Source of the DNA: Rhizophagus irregularis
Taxonomy: Eukaryota > Glomeromycota > Glomeromycetes > Glomerales > Glomeraceae
Reading direction: 5' to 3'
Assembly (NCBI RefSeq): GCF_026210795.1
Contig: NC_089454.1
Span: 124,001-188,000 of the forward strand
Length of the DNA: 64,000 nt
The translations under genes and the position numbers were made by a program. This document shows, in pieces, positions 10,400 to 22,200 of the stretch. Every line of letters begins with the position of its first letter. Positions within the stretch are counted from its first letter, which is position 1. The notes below the pieces were generated by a model. It searched no databases, was not told the origin of the DNA, and saw nothing but the letters and a program-made list of their open reading frames with translations.

Positions 10400-11110
10400 T
10401 TCACGTTTAATTTTTTAAAGCAGGTATTAAGCATAAATTGGAATGCACGAGATAGTCTCCAGTGTCCCGTATAATTAGAAGAAATAGGTTACAAAGTTTC
10501 CAACTATATTCGTTACTGGTTTTTTCTGCGCCACATTTCTCCGTGATCTGGAACATAGGTTTAGTTGATAACATTGGACACTTTAGAGGGACACTTCTTT
10601 TTCCCTGATAACAGCTTGCTTCGCTGTTCCCGAAAGAAATTCTTGCACAAAAGTGAGATTGCTTCCATTACAAAACATGTATTCCGGTGCTAGAACATTA
10701 ATTATATACCTAAATAATTTTTTCTCCCTCATCCCATTTAAGATCAGTTGAAATTCATCGATATGAAGAAATACGAAAAGTCTTTGAGTGCCTTTGAGAG
10801 ACAAACTTTCGAATACTTGCAAAGACGTTTTGAATATTGAAAATTTTGATGTAAGACAAAGCCTGTTCAAATCTTAATTCATATTTCTCCATAATGTAAG
10901 TACTTATAGAGAATCCGCAAGCAAATAATCTTTTCATTTTCTAGAGGGTAATCTTGCTTATTAAGTCTGATGCTGTTCCCAAAGTCCAGGTAAAGGTACA
11001 AAACGGTTAAAATGTCGCTTAGTATCTTTGAAAAGCCTCTCCTTGTTGGTTTGGATATTATTGAAAAGCTCTTTACCAAGTCGAGTTTTACCTACATACG
11101 ATATTTTAGA
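10400..11110 (-). pseudogene. Crinkler-type P-loop ATPase relic
   Basis: Minus-strand fragments in three frames give a Walker-A-like VGKTRLGKELF (about 11,090), RFVPLPGLWEQHQT, a Walker-B-like FLHIDEFQLIL (about 10,760), EYMFCNGSNLTFVQEFLSGT, then KCPMLSTKPMFQITEKCGAE. The order and the IDEFQ .. FLSGTA signature match the ATPase domain of Crinkler (CRN)-like proteins found in Rhizophagus. Several frameshifts and stops make it non-functional. CRN proteins are known as effector-like proteins in oomycetes and some fungi; nothing about activity can be inferred here. Confidence 0.55.
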
Positions 11111-11199
11111 GATAGATGAAAAAACATGCATAAAATATTTGGAACATTCAAAAAAAATCCATACCTATCCTAGGTTGAAATCTGACTTGGTGTAGGTGT

Positions 11200-11570
11200 T
11201 TGCAGGTTGCAACACTCGCGAATTATTCATCACATTATCCTAACAATATTAGCTATACTAGAGAGATCTCAATCTTTTAGTGGCATCCCTATAAAAAATA
11301 AATGTCCGGAAAATGTCAAAGAAAATGTCCGGAATAAATCAATACAAATTCCGGACATATGTTTGTCCAGAAAATGTTCCAAAAACACACTCGTTTCCGG
11401 ACACTCATTTTGTCCGGAATTTGTACTGGTTTTAGTTTTTGTCCGGTATTTGTCCATATTTTGTCCAAAACTTTAAACAACGGAAATCAATATGAAAATC
11501 GGGATACTTTTGGGACATTTTGCAGACATTTTCAGAACATTGTCCGGAAAGTATCCGGATTTCTCATTTA
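11200..11570. repeat. TGTCCGGA repeat cluster with one CCCTATAAAAAA end
   Basis: The octamer TGTCCGGA or its complement TCCGGACA, with near variants, recurs about a dozen times between 11,300 and 11,560. The cluster begins at 11,287 with CCCTATAAAAAATAAATG, the same terminal motif that ends the related cluster at 26,564 and both ends of the MITE at 23,690. Short overlapping ORFs here are by-products of the repeat. Confidence 0.6.
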
Positions 11571-11574
11571 CAAA

Positions 11575-11770
11575 ATTTATCAGTTAATTTCAGCCGAATT
11601 TATCAATCAATTTCAGCCGAGTTTATCAGTTAATTTCAGCCGGGTTTATCAATCAATTTTCAATCAATTTCAGTCGAATTTATCAATCAATTTCAGCCGA
11701 ATTTATCAGTTAATTTCAGCCGGGTTTGTCAGTTAAAATTTATCAGATAATTGCAGCCGAATTTATAGGA
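11575..11770. repeat. 23-bp minisatellite
   Basis: Imperfect tandem copies of a 23-base unit (TTTATCAGTTAATTTCAGCC plus GAA, alternating with AATCAATTTCAGCCG variants), about eight copies. Confidence 0.75.
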
Positions 11771-11889
11771 TAATTGCGACTAATTCCAGCCGATTCATAA
11801 ATATATATCAGTCAAAAGTCAAATTTGCATTTAGCAGCCAAATTTAGAATTGATTATAAATCAAATTTACATTTGAATTTCGAAATTTA

Positions 11890-12430
11890 AATTATAAATC
11901 TTTATTAAATCAAATATAAATTACATTAATAAACATTATACGGTATATGCTATATTTTCTAAATATTTTTAGTATCTAAATAATAAAAGTGATATGCAAT
12001 ATTTAAATATTTAAAATGTAAAATTAATAAGAGATATACGGTATTAGTAGTAGTATTTAAATGTAAAAGAAATAAAGAGTTATTATTAGTAATATTTAAA
12101 CGTGAAAAAATTAATAAAAGATATTAGTATTTAAATGTAAAAAAAAAAATAATTAGTATTATTAATATTTAAACATAAAAAATTAAGATATTAGTATTTA
12201 AATGTAAAAAAAAATAATTAGTATTATTAATATTTAAACATAAAAAATTAAGATATTAGTATTTAAATGTAAAAAAATAGAGAAATATTAGTATTTAAAT
12301 GTAAAATGATGAGAGGTATTAGTTTTGGTGTAAATAGTGTAAAAAAAGAGATATTAGTATTTAATGTGAAAAACAAGAATTAGTAATGTTTATATGTAAA
12401 AAAAAATAATAAGAGCGAGATAAAATAAGA
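11890..12430. repeat. AT-rich tandem repeat, ~62-bp unit
   Basis: Repeated blocks of GATATTAGTATTTAAATG then AAAAAAATAATTAGTATT and AATATTTAAACAT. Two nearly identical ~62-bp copies lie at 12,120-12,250, with more degenerate copies on both sides. Confidence 0.65.
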
Positions 12431-13010
12431 GAAAAGTTACCAATATTATCGATAATATTTTCAATTTTACTATTTTTTTTTTGTTATAAATTGATGAAAA
12501 AGAGCTCGTAAATATTGTAAATATTGAAAACAAAAAGAAAATAAAAGAAAGAGGAAAAAATTTTTTTATTTTTTTCTTTTGAAAAAACCATATATTTATA
12601 TATTTATAGTAAATTCGTGATTTACTATTTTTAAAACAATCATAACACGTATTATCAATGACACGTGCATGATTAACTTACAATTTTGAAAATAATTTTT
12701 ATTGGCCAATTATTAGCATGATGGAATTCCTATGATCCTATCTGCTATAGTTACACAAATTATTTACGTTCTACATTATTTTCTTAACATGTTGGTTTGT
12801 AAAGACCTTGTAAGACTAAAAATATTTAATAAAATATGCATTTTTGTCCTTGGAATTTACGTGATCTTTCCTTTGAAATCTTTGTAAAAATCACAAATTG
12901 TCATAGAAATATAAAATCGATCAATAACCTTGTTAAAAATCTACTTTCAATTATTTTTTAGAGAATTGTGATAATAAATAAAGCATTTAACCATGCAAAA
13001 AAAGAATAAA
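12431..13010. other. AT-rich spacer, nothing recognised
   Basis: Very AT-rich sequence without coding signal. It ends in A/T homopolymer runs just before the LINE relic. Confidence 0.35.
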
Positions 13011-13014
13011 TAAA

Positions 13015-13710
13015 TAAATTTTTTTTTTTTTAAAAAAAAATTAGTAACGTGTTTATTAATTAACAATTCAATAATATTAATTGATTACATAATTATTTAA
13101 ACACTTAGAAGAAAATTTAATAAAAAATTAAATTATCCTCTATAACTGAAAGATCATCAATTAAATTTTTAACTTCTATTTTCGATGAAATCTTGTTAAA
13201 TCTGTTATTAAAATCGCCTCTTATTAACTTCCAATCTTTACTTTTTCCTAATAAAATTTCTGATTGTTGATTAAGAATCTGTATAAAATTAAAATTATTT
13301 TCACGTAAAATATTACATTCTGTATGCTTCTCTTGAATTTTTAACATTTTTTCGTATTCTACTATTGATCTTTCTATAATTTCTTTGACGTTCAGAAGAT
13401 TCAAAAGATAGAGTTTATAAAATAAAGAATCTTATAAAGGAATTGCCAACGTATAGAATCTTAAATAAAAGGAACGTTAATAAAATAGAGAGTGATATAT
13501 GCATAAGATGTGAGAGAAAAGTGGAAGACTGGGATCATGTATGGGTATGCGAAAGGAATGAGTTCGCACACATTGCCAAGGAGAATATTTATTCCTATTA
13601 CTGATAAAACTAAGAGTTTTTCTTTCAATCAAACTCATTTTTAAATTATATAGAAATAAGTTTTCTAGTTTGGCGCTATTAAGCAATTCGTAAATAAATT
13701 TTTTTTGCAT
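13015..13710 (-). mobile_element. Non-LTR retrotransposon (LINE) 3' fragment with inverted 5' part
   Basis: On the minus strand, 13404 to 13117 encodes the C-terminal tail of a LINE ORF (NVKEIIERSIVEYEKML.., ILLGKSKDWKLIRGDF..). On the plus strand, 13,404-13,605 encodes the region that should precede it: DRVYKIKNLIKELPTYRIL and a zinc-finger-like CIRCERKVEDWDHVWVCE. The two halves are head to head. The minus-strand 3' end leads into a run of A (seen as T at about 13,020-13,032). This is the structure expected from twin-primed reverse transcription. Domain identity is from recalled Rhizophagus LINEs. Confidence 0.55.
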
Positions 13711-14336
13711 TGCGTCTATTTTTTTTTATTTAATGTTTATTGCCCATAATTTTGGAACTATTTTTATTAAAATAATAATTCAGTTGACGGTTAAAAGTAA
13801 AAAAGCTGTCTGCTGCATTTTACCACCAAAAATCAATCTTTATTTAATGTGTAAAAATCAGGTTACATACGAAAAAAAAGTAATATTTCTCGATTACCAA
13901 AAAAATTTACAAGGAAAGTTTTTTAGCCAAAAATCAAAATAATCTCATTTCTTCACTCTAGTTAATGGAAATTTCATTTAGGATGTATTAAAATTTTAAT
14001 TATTACGGGTTTTTTTTTTATTTTCATTGTAATCTTTAAATTAAATTTATAAATGTGAGAATTTAGTTAAGGCAATGTAGAAATAAAATAAAATTACTAC
14101 ACCTACCAATGACCTTCTTTGTTGCTGATCTGCGAGATTTTTGTTCAAAAAAATCGCTTGCATCGTTATCATTTTTGTCACCCTCTCGTCTAATCTTTTT
14201 TTGTTTTTGATTATTGTCTGATCTTTTCATTCTTTTTTTATCTTGAATAAAACCTATGGACCTTTTACCTTTCATATCGACACTAAATTGTTAAGAATTA
14301 CTTGATTTAGCTTTATATTTAGAAATGACTTAAAAT
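13711..14336. other. Spacer with a lysine-rich exon-like ORF
   Basis: 13,733-13,942 is open on the plus strand but of low complexity and unconvincing. On the minus strand, 14,063-14,275 begins MKGKRSIGFIQDKKRMKRSD and reads as a basic 58-codon exon ending at a GTAGG donor-like site. It could be an extra exon of the gene at 14,337-16,045 or a separate small gene; its role is unresolved. Confidence 0.3.
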
Positions 14337-16045
14337 TCAATATATAATTATATCTCCTTGACCTGGATTATCTTTAGGTTGCTTTACTCCAATTCCACGC
14401 TTATCAGCCAAAAAGTCAATTAATTCATCTTGTGCTTCAGGATATAATATTAAGTAAGCATTCATTAAATGCTCAGGTTCTTCGCTCAGCCAAAAATTCT
14501 GATCTGCAAAGTAAAATACATTAGAAAGACCGTTAATTCATTAAAAAATTATGACAATTATTACCTCTTTCATTCACATCTTCATTAGGCTAAAAATTCA
14601 AAATTATAAAATATTTAATTTAATATTTATATTATTATAAAACACACAAATTTTTAGAAAACATTAATCGTTATCACCTCAATCTCATCATGCATATTTT
14701 CTAAATCCTCAGAATTCTAGAATTTTTTTTTAAAAGAAAAAAGGTTAATGTGAATTATAATTGTAAAAAAGTTTTTAATGGTCAATTAAATACCTGCCTG
14801 AATATGCTTTTCTGATTGCATTTCATCAATTTCATCATCTTGCTCTTGGTCCTTATAATTCTTTTTATTTCGTGAATATTCACCTGGATAGAAAAATGCA
14901 AAAGCAATACATGATATTATGATTAATTATTAAATTATAAATGCAGATTGATGTAAAATAAAAAAAATTAATACTTACGTTTATTATTAATTATAGCACG
15001 GATTATTTCCTTAATTGCCCAATCGTTAGCGCAATTAGGAAAAGTGGGATTTTTTTGTTTAAACTAATAATATAACATATGAATTAGCATATAAAATAAA
15101 AATATTAAATCATTTGAATGAATCAAATTTAATGCAATTACCAGATAGATAAGACTTAAAATTTTTTTCATATCCTGGTCACACCATTTCTTATTACGAT
15201 CTAACATACCATTGATCAAATCACGTAAATCAGCCTAATAATAGTTTAATTTTAAATATATTAACAATTTAATTATTATTAATGTAAAAATATTATAAAA
15301 TAAGAACTTACACGATATCCTTCGATATTCACGTCTTGTTAAATTCAATGCTTTACGAACATTTTTAGCTAAATTACCACGTGGTTTTGCAATAGGTAAT
15401 GATGGTTGGACTGGTTGATCCTTAAATGAAGATTGAATAATAGATGATTGATTTAAAAATGATGTACATGGACTCAAATGACTTTGAGATTCAATATCTT
15501 CAACGGAAGCAATTGAAGATCTTCTTGATTGCTGTTACAAATTAAATAAATCAGTTATTTTATATAAAGTAATTTATACTTTATACCAAATCACATACAT
15601 TTTCGTCTGTTGAATCTTGATTTTGTTGTTGACTTTGCTTGAGCCGTCTAAGTAAATCTTTATTTTGTTTATTCATAATTTCTAATTGATTTTTTAGGTC
15701 TTGTATACTAGTAGCTGTTAATGAATATTTTTTTTTAAATTTTAATATATAAAAGTATTAAATTATAAAAGTATTAAATTATTATTTAAAATTATAATAT
15801 ATTAATAAATAAATATACTTTGACCATCACTAATAAACGTAGATTGAGTTTCAGGTTGGGTATATTTTTTTTTACTAATTTTGACATCACTTTTAAAAAC
15901 GCGAGCAAAAAAATATCTAGAGAATAAAATTGCATTCGCGTTTGAGAAAATTATATACTATTTATAATATATTGATAAATCCACATCTTACAATAAACTC
16001 CCTATAGAAAATCAACATACAATCAGTCCAATCAACCTTTTTCAT
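14337..16045 (-). CDS. Multi-exon hypothetical gene, DNA-associated protein suspected
   Basis: A chain of short exons on the minus strand: a start-like MKKVDWTDCMLIFYREFI (ATG at 16,045), VFKSDVKISKKKYTQPE.., a Gln-rich coiled segment (SIQDLKNQLEIMNKQNKDLL), SRRSSIASVEDIESQSHLSP.., then KPRGNLAKNVRKALNLTRRE, NKKWCDQDMKKILSLIYL, FPNCANDWAIKEIIRAI, acidic linkers, and a last exon DQNFWLSEEPEHLMNAYLIL to a TGA at 14,337-14,339. Introns begin GTATGT, GTGTAA and similar. Not all junctions close in frame (the one near 15,310 is doubtful), so the gene may be damaged or the exon model is imperfect. Composition suggests a nuclear protein, but no family was recognised. Confidence 0.45.
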
Positions 16046-16930
16046 ACATTTTAAACGTGCTATTTTTCTGTAAATATCGTAAATCTAGAGATTCATCTGG
16101 TATTAGTTACTGCATGTCAATCTAGTAAATAACATTTGTGTGCGATATCTTTGACTTTTATTTTCATAAAAAAATAGACATTTAAAGAGTAAAATTATTG
16201 TGTATTTAAACAAAATATAACATTACATTTATAAAAATAATAAATAAAGCTAAACTGTTATTGGACCGATCAATTATTCATTTGGTAATCAATCAGATAT
16301 CTGATAAAGGACATTTATAACTGAAAGTTTAAAATTAAAAAATATTTTACGCAATAAATTTAATAAAAAATGTATTTTTATACTATTAAATAACTTTTAT
16401 TTAACAATATTTTTTTATTTTTACATTCCACATGAACTCTATTTGGAAAATTTAACTTGCATACTGTACTTGAAATTCCGAAGTTTAAAGTAAGGGGAGA
16501 ATTTTTTTTAAATAGGAGTAAACCTTTTTTTTTTTTGTGCAATATATTTTTTATAAAAAAAAGGGTGGAATTTTTTTTTCACATGAAATGAAAATTCTCA
16601 CACTAAAGTACATAATAAAAAAGATGTTAATTACGTAGTTTTCTGATCATGTATATCATGTATATCAGTTTTAACTGTTTGTTTAATATCAATCATGGGG
16701 AACATTTCCTTATTTAATGATACTTAAATTAAATTAACTTGATATAGCTTAGCTTGATATTAAATTAACTTAATATAGTTTAGCTTGAAAGTCTTATGAT
16801 CATCCCTGAACTGGTACTTCTTTATTCGGTAAACTACATATTATTCAGATTAATAAATATTCATTAAAAACTATTATTTGATAATCATTGTGTATCTCAG
16901 ATTGAAGCTCATGCACCTCATGTGAAGTAT
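16046..16930. other. Intergenic, nothing recognised
   Basis: AT-rich sequence with homopolymer runs. Short repeated words (AACTTGATATAGCTTAGCTTG near 16,736-16,790) form one imperfect duplication. No coding signal. Confidence 0.35.
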
Positions 16931-16959
16931 GTGAATTGGTTGATTATCTGCGATCTGAG

Positions 16960-17400
16960 TGCTTTTTTTTTAATATTCTACTGGTAACTAAGAATAATAA
17001 AAACATTTCACAACTCAAAAATATGATCAATTTACTTCTTTTAGGTAAATGCAGAAAGTTTATCTTTTTTTTATGTTCTTTAATTAGAAATATGTTTAAC
17101 CATTCATTTTTTTTTATTATAGGAACTGGTTAGAATGAACTTTTGAAACAGCAATTTCACCTTTTCTGAGGTAGATGGTGTTTCTTTATCTTTTTTTTTG
17201 GTATTTTTCTTTTAGGAACGTTACTAATCACTCCTTTTCTTTTTTTCTTTATAGAAACTGGTTAGAATGAACTTTTTAAACAGCAATTCATCTTCTTTGA
17301 GTTAAGTAGTTCATTATCTTTTTTTTTTGTATTTTTCGTAAGGAACATTACTTACCGTCTCTTTTCCTTTTATTATAGGAATGAATTACTTAGATTTCTT
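16960..17400 (+). repeat. Short tandem array of intron/exon-like units
   Basis: About three units, each with a long T tract, an acceptor-like TTATAG, then GAACTGGTTAGAATGAACTT (one copy starts AAACTGG), AAACAGCAATT, and TTTTAGGAACGTTACT. The pattern resembles the larger arrays at 23,100-24,850 and 59,820-62,065. No protein-coding frame runs through it. Confidence 0.5.
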
Positions 17401-17555
17401 TGTAAAGCAAAAAGTATGGGATAATTTAAGTGTAGAAAGAATAAAAAAAATTAATGAATATTTTAAAAAATTAAATAATGTATCTTCTATCAATAAATAA
17501 AATTAATTAATACTACTAAAAAAGAGTATTATGAATTACTTTAGATTCAACTAGG

Positions 17556-17578
17556 TGTAACCCGTCACATTGTGACGG
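17556..17578. repeat. Perfect palindrome
   Basis: CCCGTCACA is followed directly by TTGTGACGGG, giving an almost uninterrupted palindrome of about 19 bases in otherwise AT-rich spacer. It may be the end of a small element. Confidence 0.6.
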
Positions 17579-17619
17579 GAATGATACTTGCCCATCAAGT
17601 AAGAGAGTAATAAAGAGAG

Positions 17620-17960
17620 TAATAATAACACACGTCTCCCATCACTTCTTTTCGTCTCCCATCACTCCTCTTCGTCTCCCATCACTCCTTTTTACCTCCC
17701 ATCACTCCTCTTCATCTTTCCATCACTTCTTTTTGTCTCCCATCACTCCTTTTTATCTCTCATAACTCCTCTTCGTCTCCCATCACTCCTTTTCGTCTTC
17801 CATCACTTCTCTTCATCTTTCCATCACTCCTTTCCGTCTCTTATCACTTCTCCTCATCACTCCTTTTATCTCCCATTACTCCTCTTCATCTACCATCATA
17901 CCATATTTCTCCTTTTTGTTTCCTATCACTTTTCACTACTCTTTTTTACTCTCTTTCATC
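17620..17960. repeat. ~20-bp CT-rich minisatellite
   Basis: About sixteen imperfect copies of CGTCTCCCATCACTCCTCTT. The pyrimidine strand is the plus strand. There is no coding frame. Confidence 0.8.
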
Positions 17961-19254
17961 TTCCATTACATTCCATTACTCCATTATTATTTCATTTTTT
18001 ATTAGATTCTTTCTTCTTGATCATTGTAATATGAAAAAAAATTCAATTATAACAATCTATTGTCATGAAAAAAATATTTCCCATAGAATTTACTAAACCG
18101 ATCTATTGTTACAAAAAATAAATAAGTAAATTATACATCAGTCTATTTATATTGAGCCTAAAAAATAATTAGGGAAAATATTATTACTAATAATAATAAT
18201 AAGAATCGGAAAAAAGGCAATTACCATGGTGCTATCAATCTGATCACCGATCCAAATCTAAATGGTTTAAGAATGTGATTTGAGAAAAAAAAATAACAAT
18301 GAAGAAAATTGAAAAAAAGATAAAAATAAAATTTGAGGGAAAAGAAAAAAGATAAGAAAAGAAAAAAAGGAATCTGTAAAAAAAAATAAGCACCGAAAAA
18401 AATTCTGAAAAGAAAGAACAATAATCTGGTCCAAAAAGACTGAAAAAAAAATTTTAAAATAAATTAATAATACGGTCTAAAAAAAAGACCGAAAAAAATA
18501 ATAATATAAAAAAAAATCGATCTTAAAAGACCAATAAAAAAAATTTCAGTTTGGAAAAAAACCAATAAAATTCTCGGGTTGGAAAAAAAAACCAAACCAA
18601 AAAAAAAGGGAAAAAAATGAAAATTTTTTTTAAAAAAAAAGGAAAAGAAAAAGGGAAAGAACAAGGAAAAAAAGTTTAAAAGAGAAAAGAGGAAACTTTT
18701 AAAAAAAAGAAAGAACTGAAAGTAAAAGATCGATTCAAGGAAAAAAAAAGAAAATTAAAAAAAAGGGAACTGAAAGAATTCAATTTGGTAATTTGGTTCG
18801 GAAGAAAAGATAAAATTTTAAAAATAGGTTTAAAAAAAAATGAAAAAAATAAAATTGAAAAAAAAATATGTAAATCGGTCGATTAAAATTTCATTAACCG
18901 GAATTGGATTAGATATAACAATATGACTTGCTAATCAAGCAGGTCTTAGCTATAAAGAATTCAGATCAGCAATTCAAAATTAATTTATACAGGTTAATTT
19001 AAACGTAACGGCCAATGATTTTTTTTGTGTAATAAAAAAATGTGGTGGCAAAAAATAATTATATGCAATTCTGTGGCACATTCTGATTTATGTGACATCC
19101 ACAGATCCACCCCCACATCATACGTATAAGATCAACATTCCAGTGGCTGGTTTATATATATATTGCAGATCATCCCAATTATCAGATGGTAATACGACTA
19201 ATACGTTTAGCAATTTATTATTTATTATATGTATAAAATACAAAAAATAAATTA
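17961..19254. other. A-rich low-complexity region
   Basis: 18,280-18,870 is dominated by runs of A with interspersed G and short words such as AAAAGACCGAAAAAAA. The minus-strand ORFs here (Phe-rich) are artefacts of poly-T. No gene was seen. Confidence 0.5.
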
Positions 19255-22200
19255 CTAATCTTTTGAAATTTCAGCTATATCCTTATCTCTATCTATAATA
19301 CAATATTTATTTCCTAATGGAAAAAAGCCAACACAACAATCAATAGCTGATACTCTTATAAAATCATAATAACTAAATTCACTAAATAATAATACTCCTA
19401 CATTATCTTCAGTAACTGGTTTTGTCCACTGAATATACGCTAACATTTCTTTTTGATCATTAAATTCATATAAAAAAAGAATTCAATAATTCCATAAAAA
19501 GTTTTTGTTACAAATTCAGATTCACGATATTTGAAATTCGCCCATTTATCAACTTCAATTTCCGTACCTAAAAAATATATAAAATAAAAATATTGTAATT
19601 TATTATAATTAATAAACACTACAATAATATATAAAACTGGAATATTTACTTTTACAGTATGATTAATTCTTGCCCAATCATTATTCTTATTAATCCATTT
19701 TGATCCAATAAAATATTTATTTTTGGTTAACATCCGTCCATACATTATACCTTCTTTTGGTAAACTCTAAATAAATTAATAGTTAATATATTTAAAAATA
19801 GTTGAAAATTAAAATATGATAATAATATTTAATCAAACTGTACTTACATTTAAATTTAAATCAGTTATATTATATGATGTTGATAAATTTTCTTTTATTT
19901 TTTTAAGTTGAATTTGTGCAAGAATATGTTTTTTAGTAGGAAAATAAAATTCTTCAAAATAATATTCATCAGTATATATTAAATGCTGAGTATACTGCTT
20001 TGGAGATGATTTTGATAAAAAAACATGTTGATAAATTTCATGATAAGGGAGATGGTTAAATAATTCCATAAGATATACGTTATTAATAATATTTTTATAG
20101 GGATGTAAACGTGATTTTGCCAATGGAATTAACATTCCGCATATACGCTCCATGGGAAACTGCCAAGTGGCCCAACAAGGACCTGTATTTCTAATACTAT
20201 CAGTTACATGTAATAAGTAATGAAAACAAAGTTTCATTGCACTGATATTTTCTTTAATACCGCCATAATATTCTCTACAAATAAAATAAAGTAATAAAAA
20301 TATTAATTTAAAATATTATAATGAAATATAGTAAATATTTTGCATTAAATAATATTATTAATTTTTTTTAAAAATTAATTAAATAAATTAATGTATACTT
20401 ACTTTTCGTAATGCTTATAAAAATTTAATAATAAAATTTTAATTTCTGATATATCTTCTTCAAATAAACATAATTTTTTACATAATCTAACTGCTTTAAC
20501 AAATAAAGCCCAACCTTCATAATATTTTATTGGAAGCTTATCTTTTAACAAAGGTAAGGAATACATAATAATCCAGGCCATCCATTCTTCTGCCTTATAA
20601 CTATTATAATAAAGAGTAATATTACGAGGTGGGCGTCCAAGATAAGATGGAATCATTTTACGAGCTGTATGCATTAGATTTCCAATTTCGGTCCATATAG
20701 TTTTATTAAGTATATATGGTTTATTACTATTTTCGCCAACATTTTTGAAAAATACACCAAACCAATGCTTAACCATATATTTTGCAACATTTTCAAACAT
20801 TAGGTGCATTATATCTAATGCAAAAGAAGATGGAAATTTGATTGAAGGTAGATCATATAATATACTTTGATTTTTTATTCCTGATATTATAGTTAATATA
20901 TATTATTATTAGATAGTATATTTATTATAATAGATTAATAAAAACTTACCATAATTTCGTTGTAAAGATTCAATTGCTTGTTGTGTTGTTATACAATTTA
21001 AATTTCGTATCATTTTTTCATATTCTTCATGTGATCTTAAGGGTAAATTATTTGCATCGTAGCTCATTAAATTATTGGATCCTATCGGAGGAATGGTAGA
21101 AAAGTATACATGTTTTACACAGATTCCTTTAATATTACAATAGCGACATCCCTTATATGAATTATGGCCAGTAAAACACATTAGTTTTGTCAGGCCAGGT
21201 GTATCACCCGACCATGACAAAACATGTGCTTTTAAAATAAAATGATTCTTGGTATTGCCATCTATACAGTCAGTACCTCCTTTATAAGATAAAAGATTTT
21301 AATTAAAAATAGTTTAATTATTTAATTACATTATAATTATTATAATTGTAAATAAAACTTAACTGGCTAATTCCTTAAGTTCATCAACTATTGGATTCAT
21401 GAATGAGTTAAAATCTTTTGGCTCCTTTGGTCCAGGAATTATTGATGTAATTAATAAATTTTCCTTAAGTACCCGTTTTTCTGGTGAAAGATTTGCATTA
21501 ATAAATAATAATATCCAGCAAGTTTCAGTTTTTTGATGAAAGATCTGATAACCATCTACAGAGCCAGTTAAAGCAATATCATGCTCGTCTTGAAAATATC
21601 CTATTTTCAAAAGATCTAAATAACATTTTCCATCAAATACATCTCCTATTTTACCATCTTCGCCAAATCCATTACGTGTTGTGTATATATATCGATAACG
21701 TAACTCATTTGCACGATTTGGATTTTCATATTGTATTTTTAAACGCTTTATAAGGGAAAAACACGCAAATTGGTAACGTGGTTTTTTTTTTTGATCATAC
21801 CTAGATTCATTGCAATAAGGACATAGCATTTCATTCTTAAATTGTCCTGTATATGCACAACAGGAATTAATACACATATCAATCCACTGTGGTTCAGTAT
21901 TTACCAATTTTTTTAATGTTTTTTTTATTTGATAAATACTGATTGAAATATTGCTTGCTCTCATGATCTGATTCAATGCGTTATCAGTTAAATTGCATCG
22001 AACTTTAATTTCAAAAAGTCGTAATGCTTGTGCCAAGTCTTGAGATATATTTAATTTAAAGTCATCTATATAAGTTGAAATTTCGTTAGCAATACTATAT
22101 AAGCTATTATTTAAATATAATATAAAGATATAAATCAAAGCTTACTATTATTTAAGTCGTCCGTAAATGATGTTTCTTGTGCATCATAATTATTATATTC

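Noticed and set aside
11207-11736. Overlapping ORFs rich in Cys, Pro and Phe
   Set aside because: They follow the TGTCCGGA repeat and the 23-bp minisatellite in several frames on both strands.
13733-13942. 69-codon plus-strand ORF after the LINE relic
   Set aside because: No similarity to LINE domains, AT-driven composition and no introns or context.
18221-18664. Phe-rich minus-strand ORFs
   Set aside because: They are translations of poly-T in an A-rich low-complexity tract; no start context, introns or domain.
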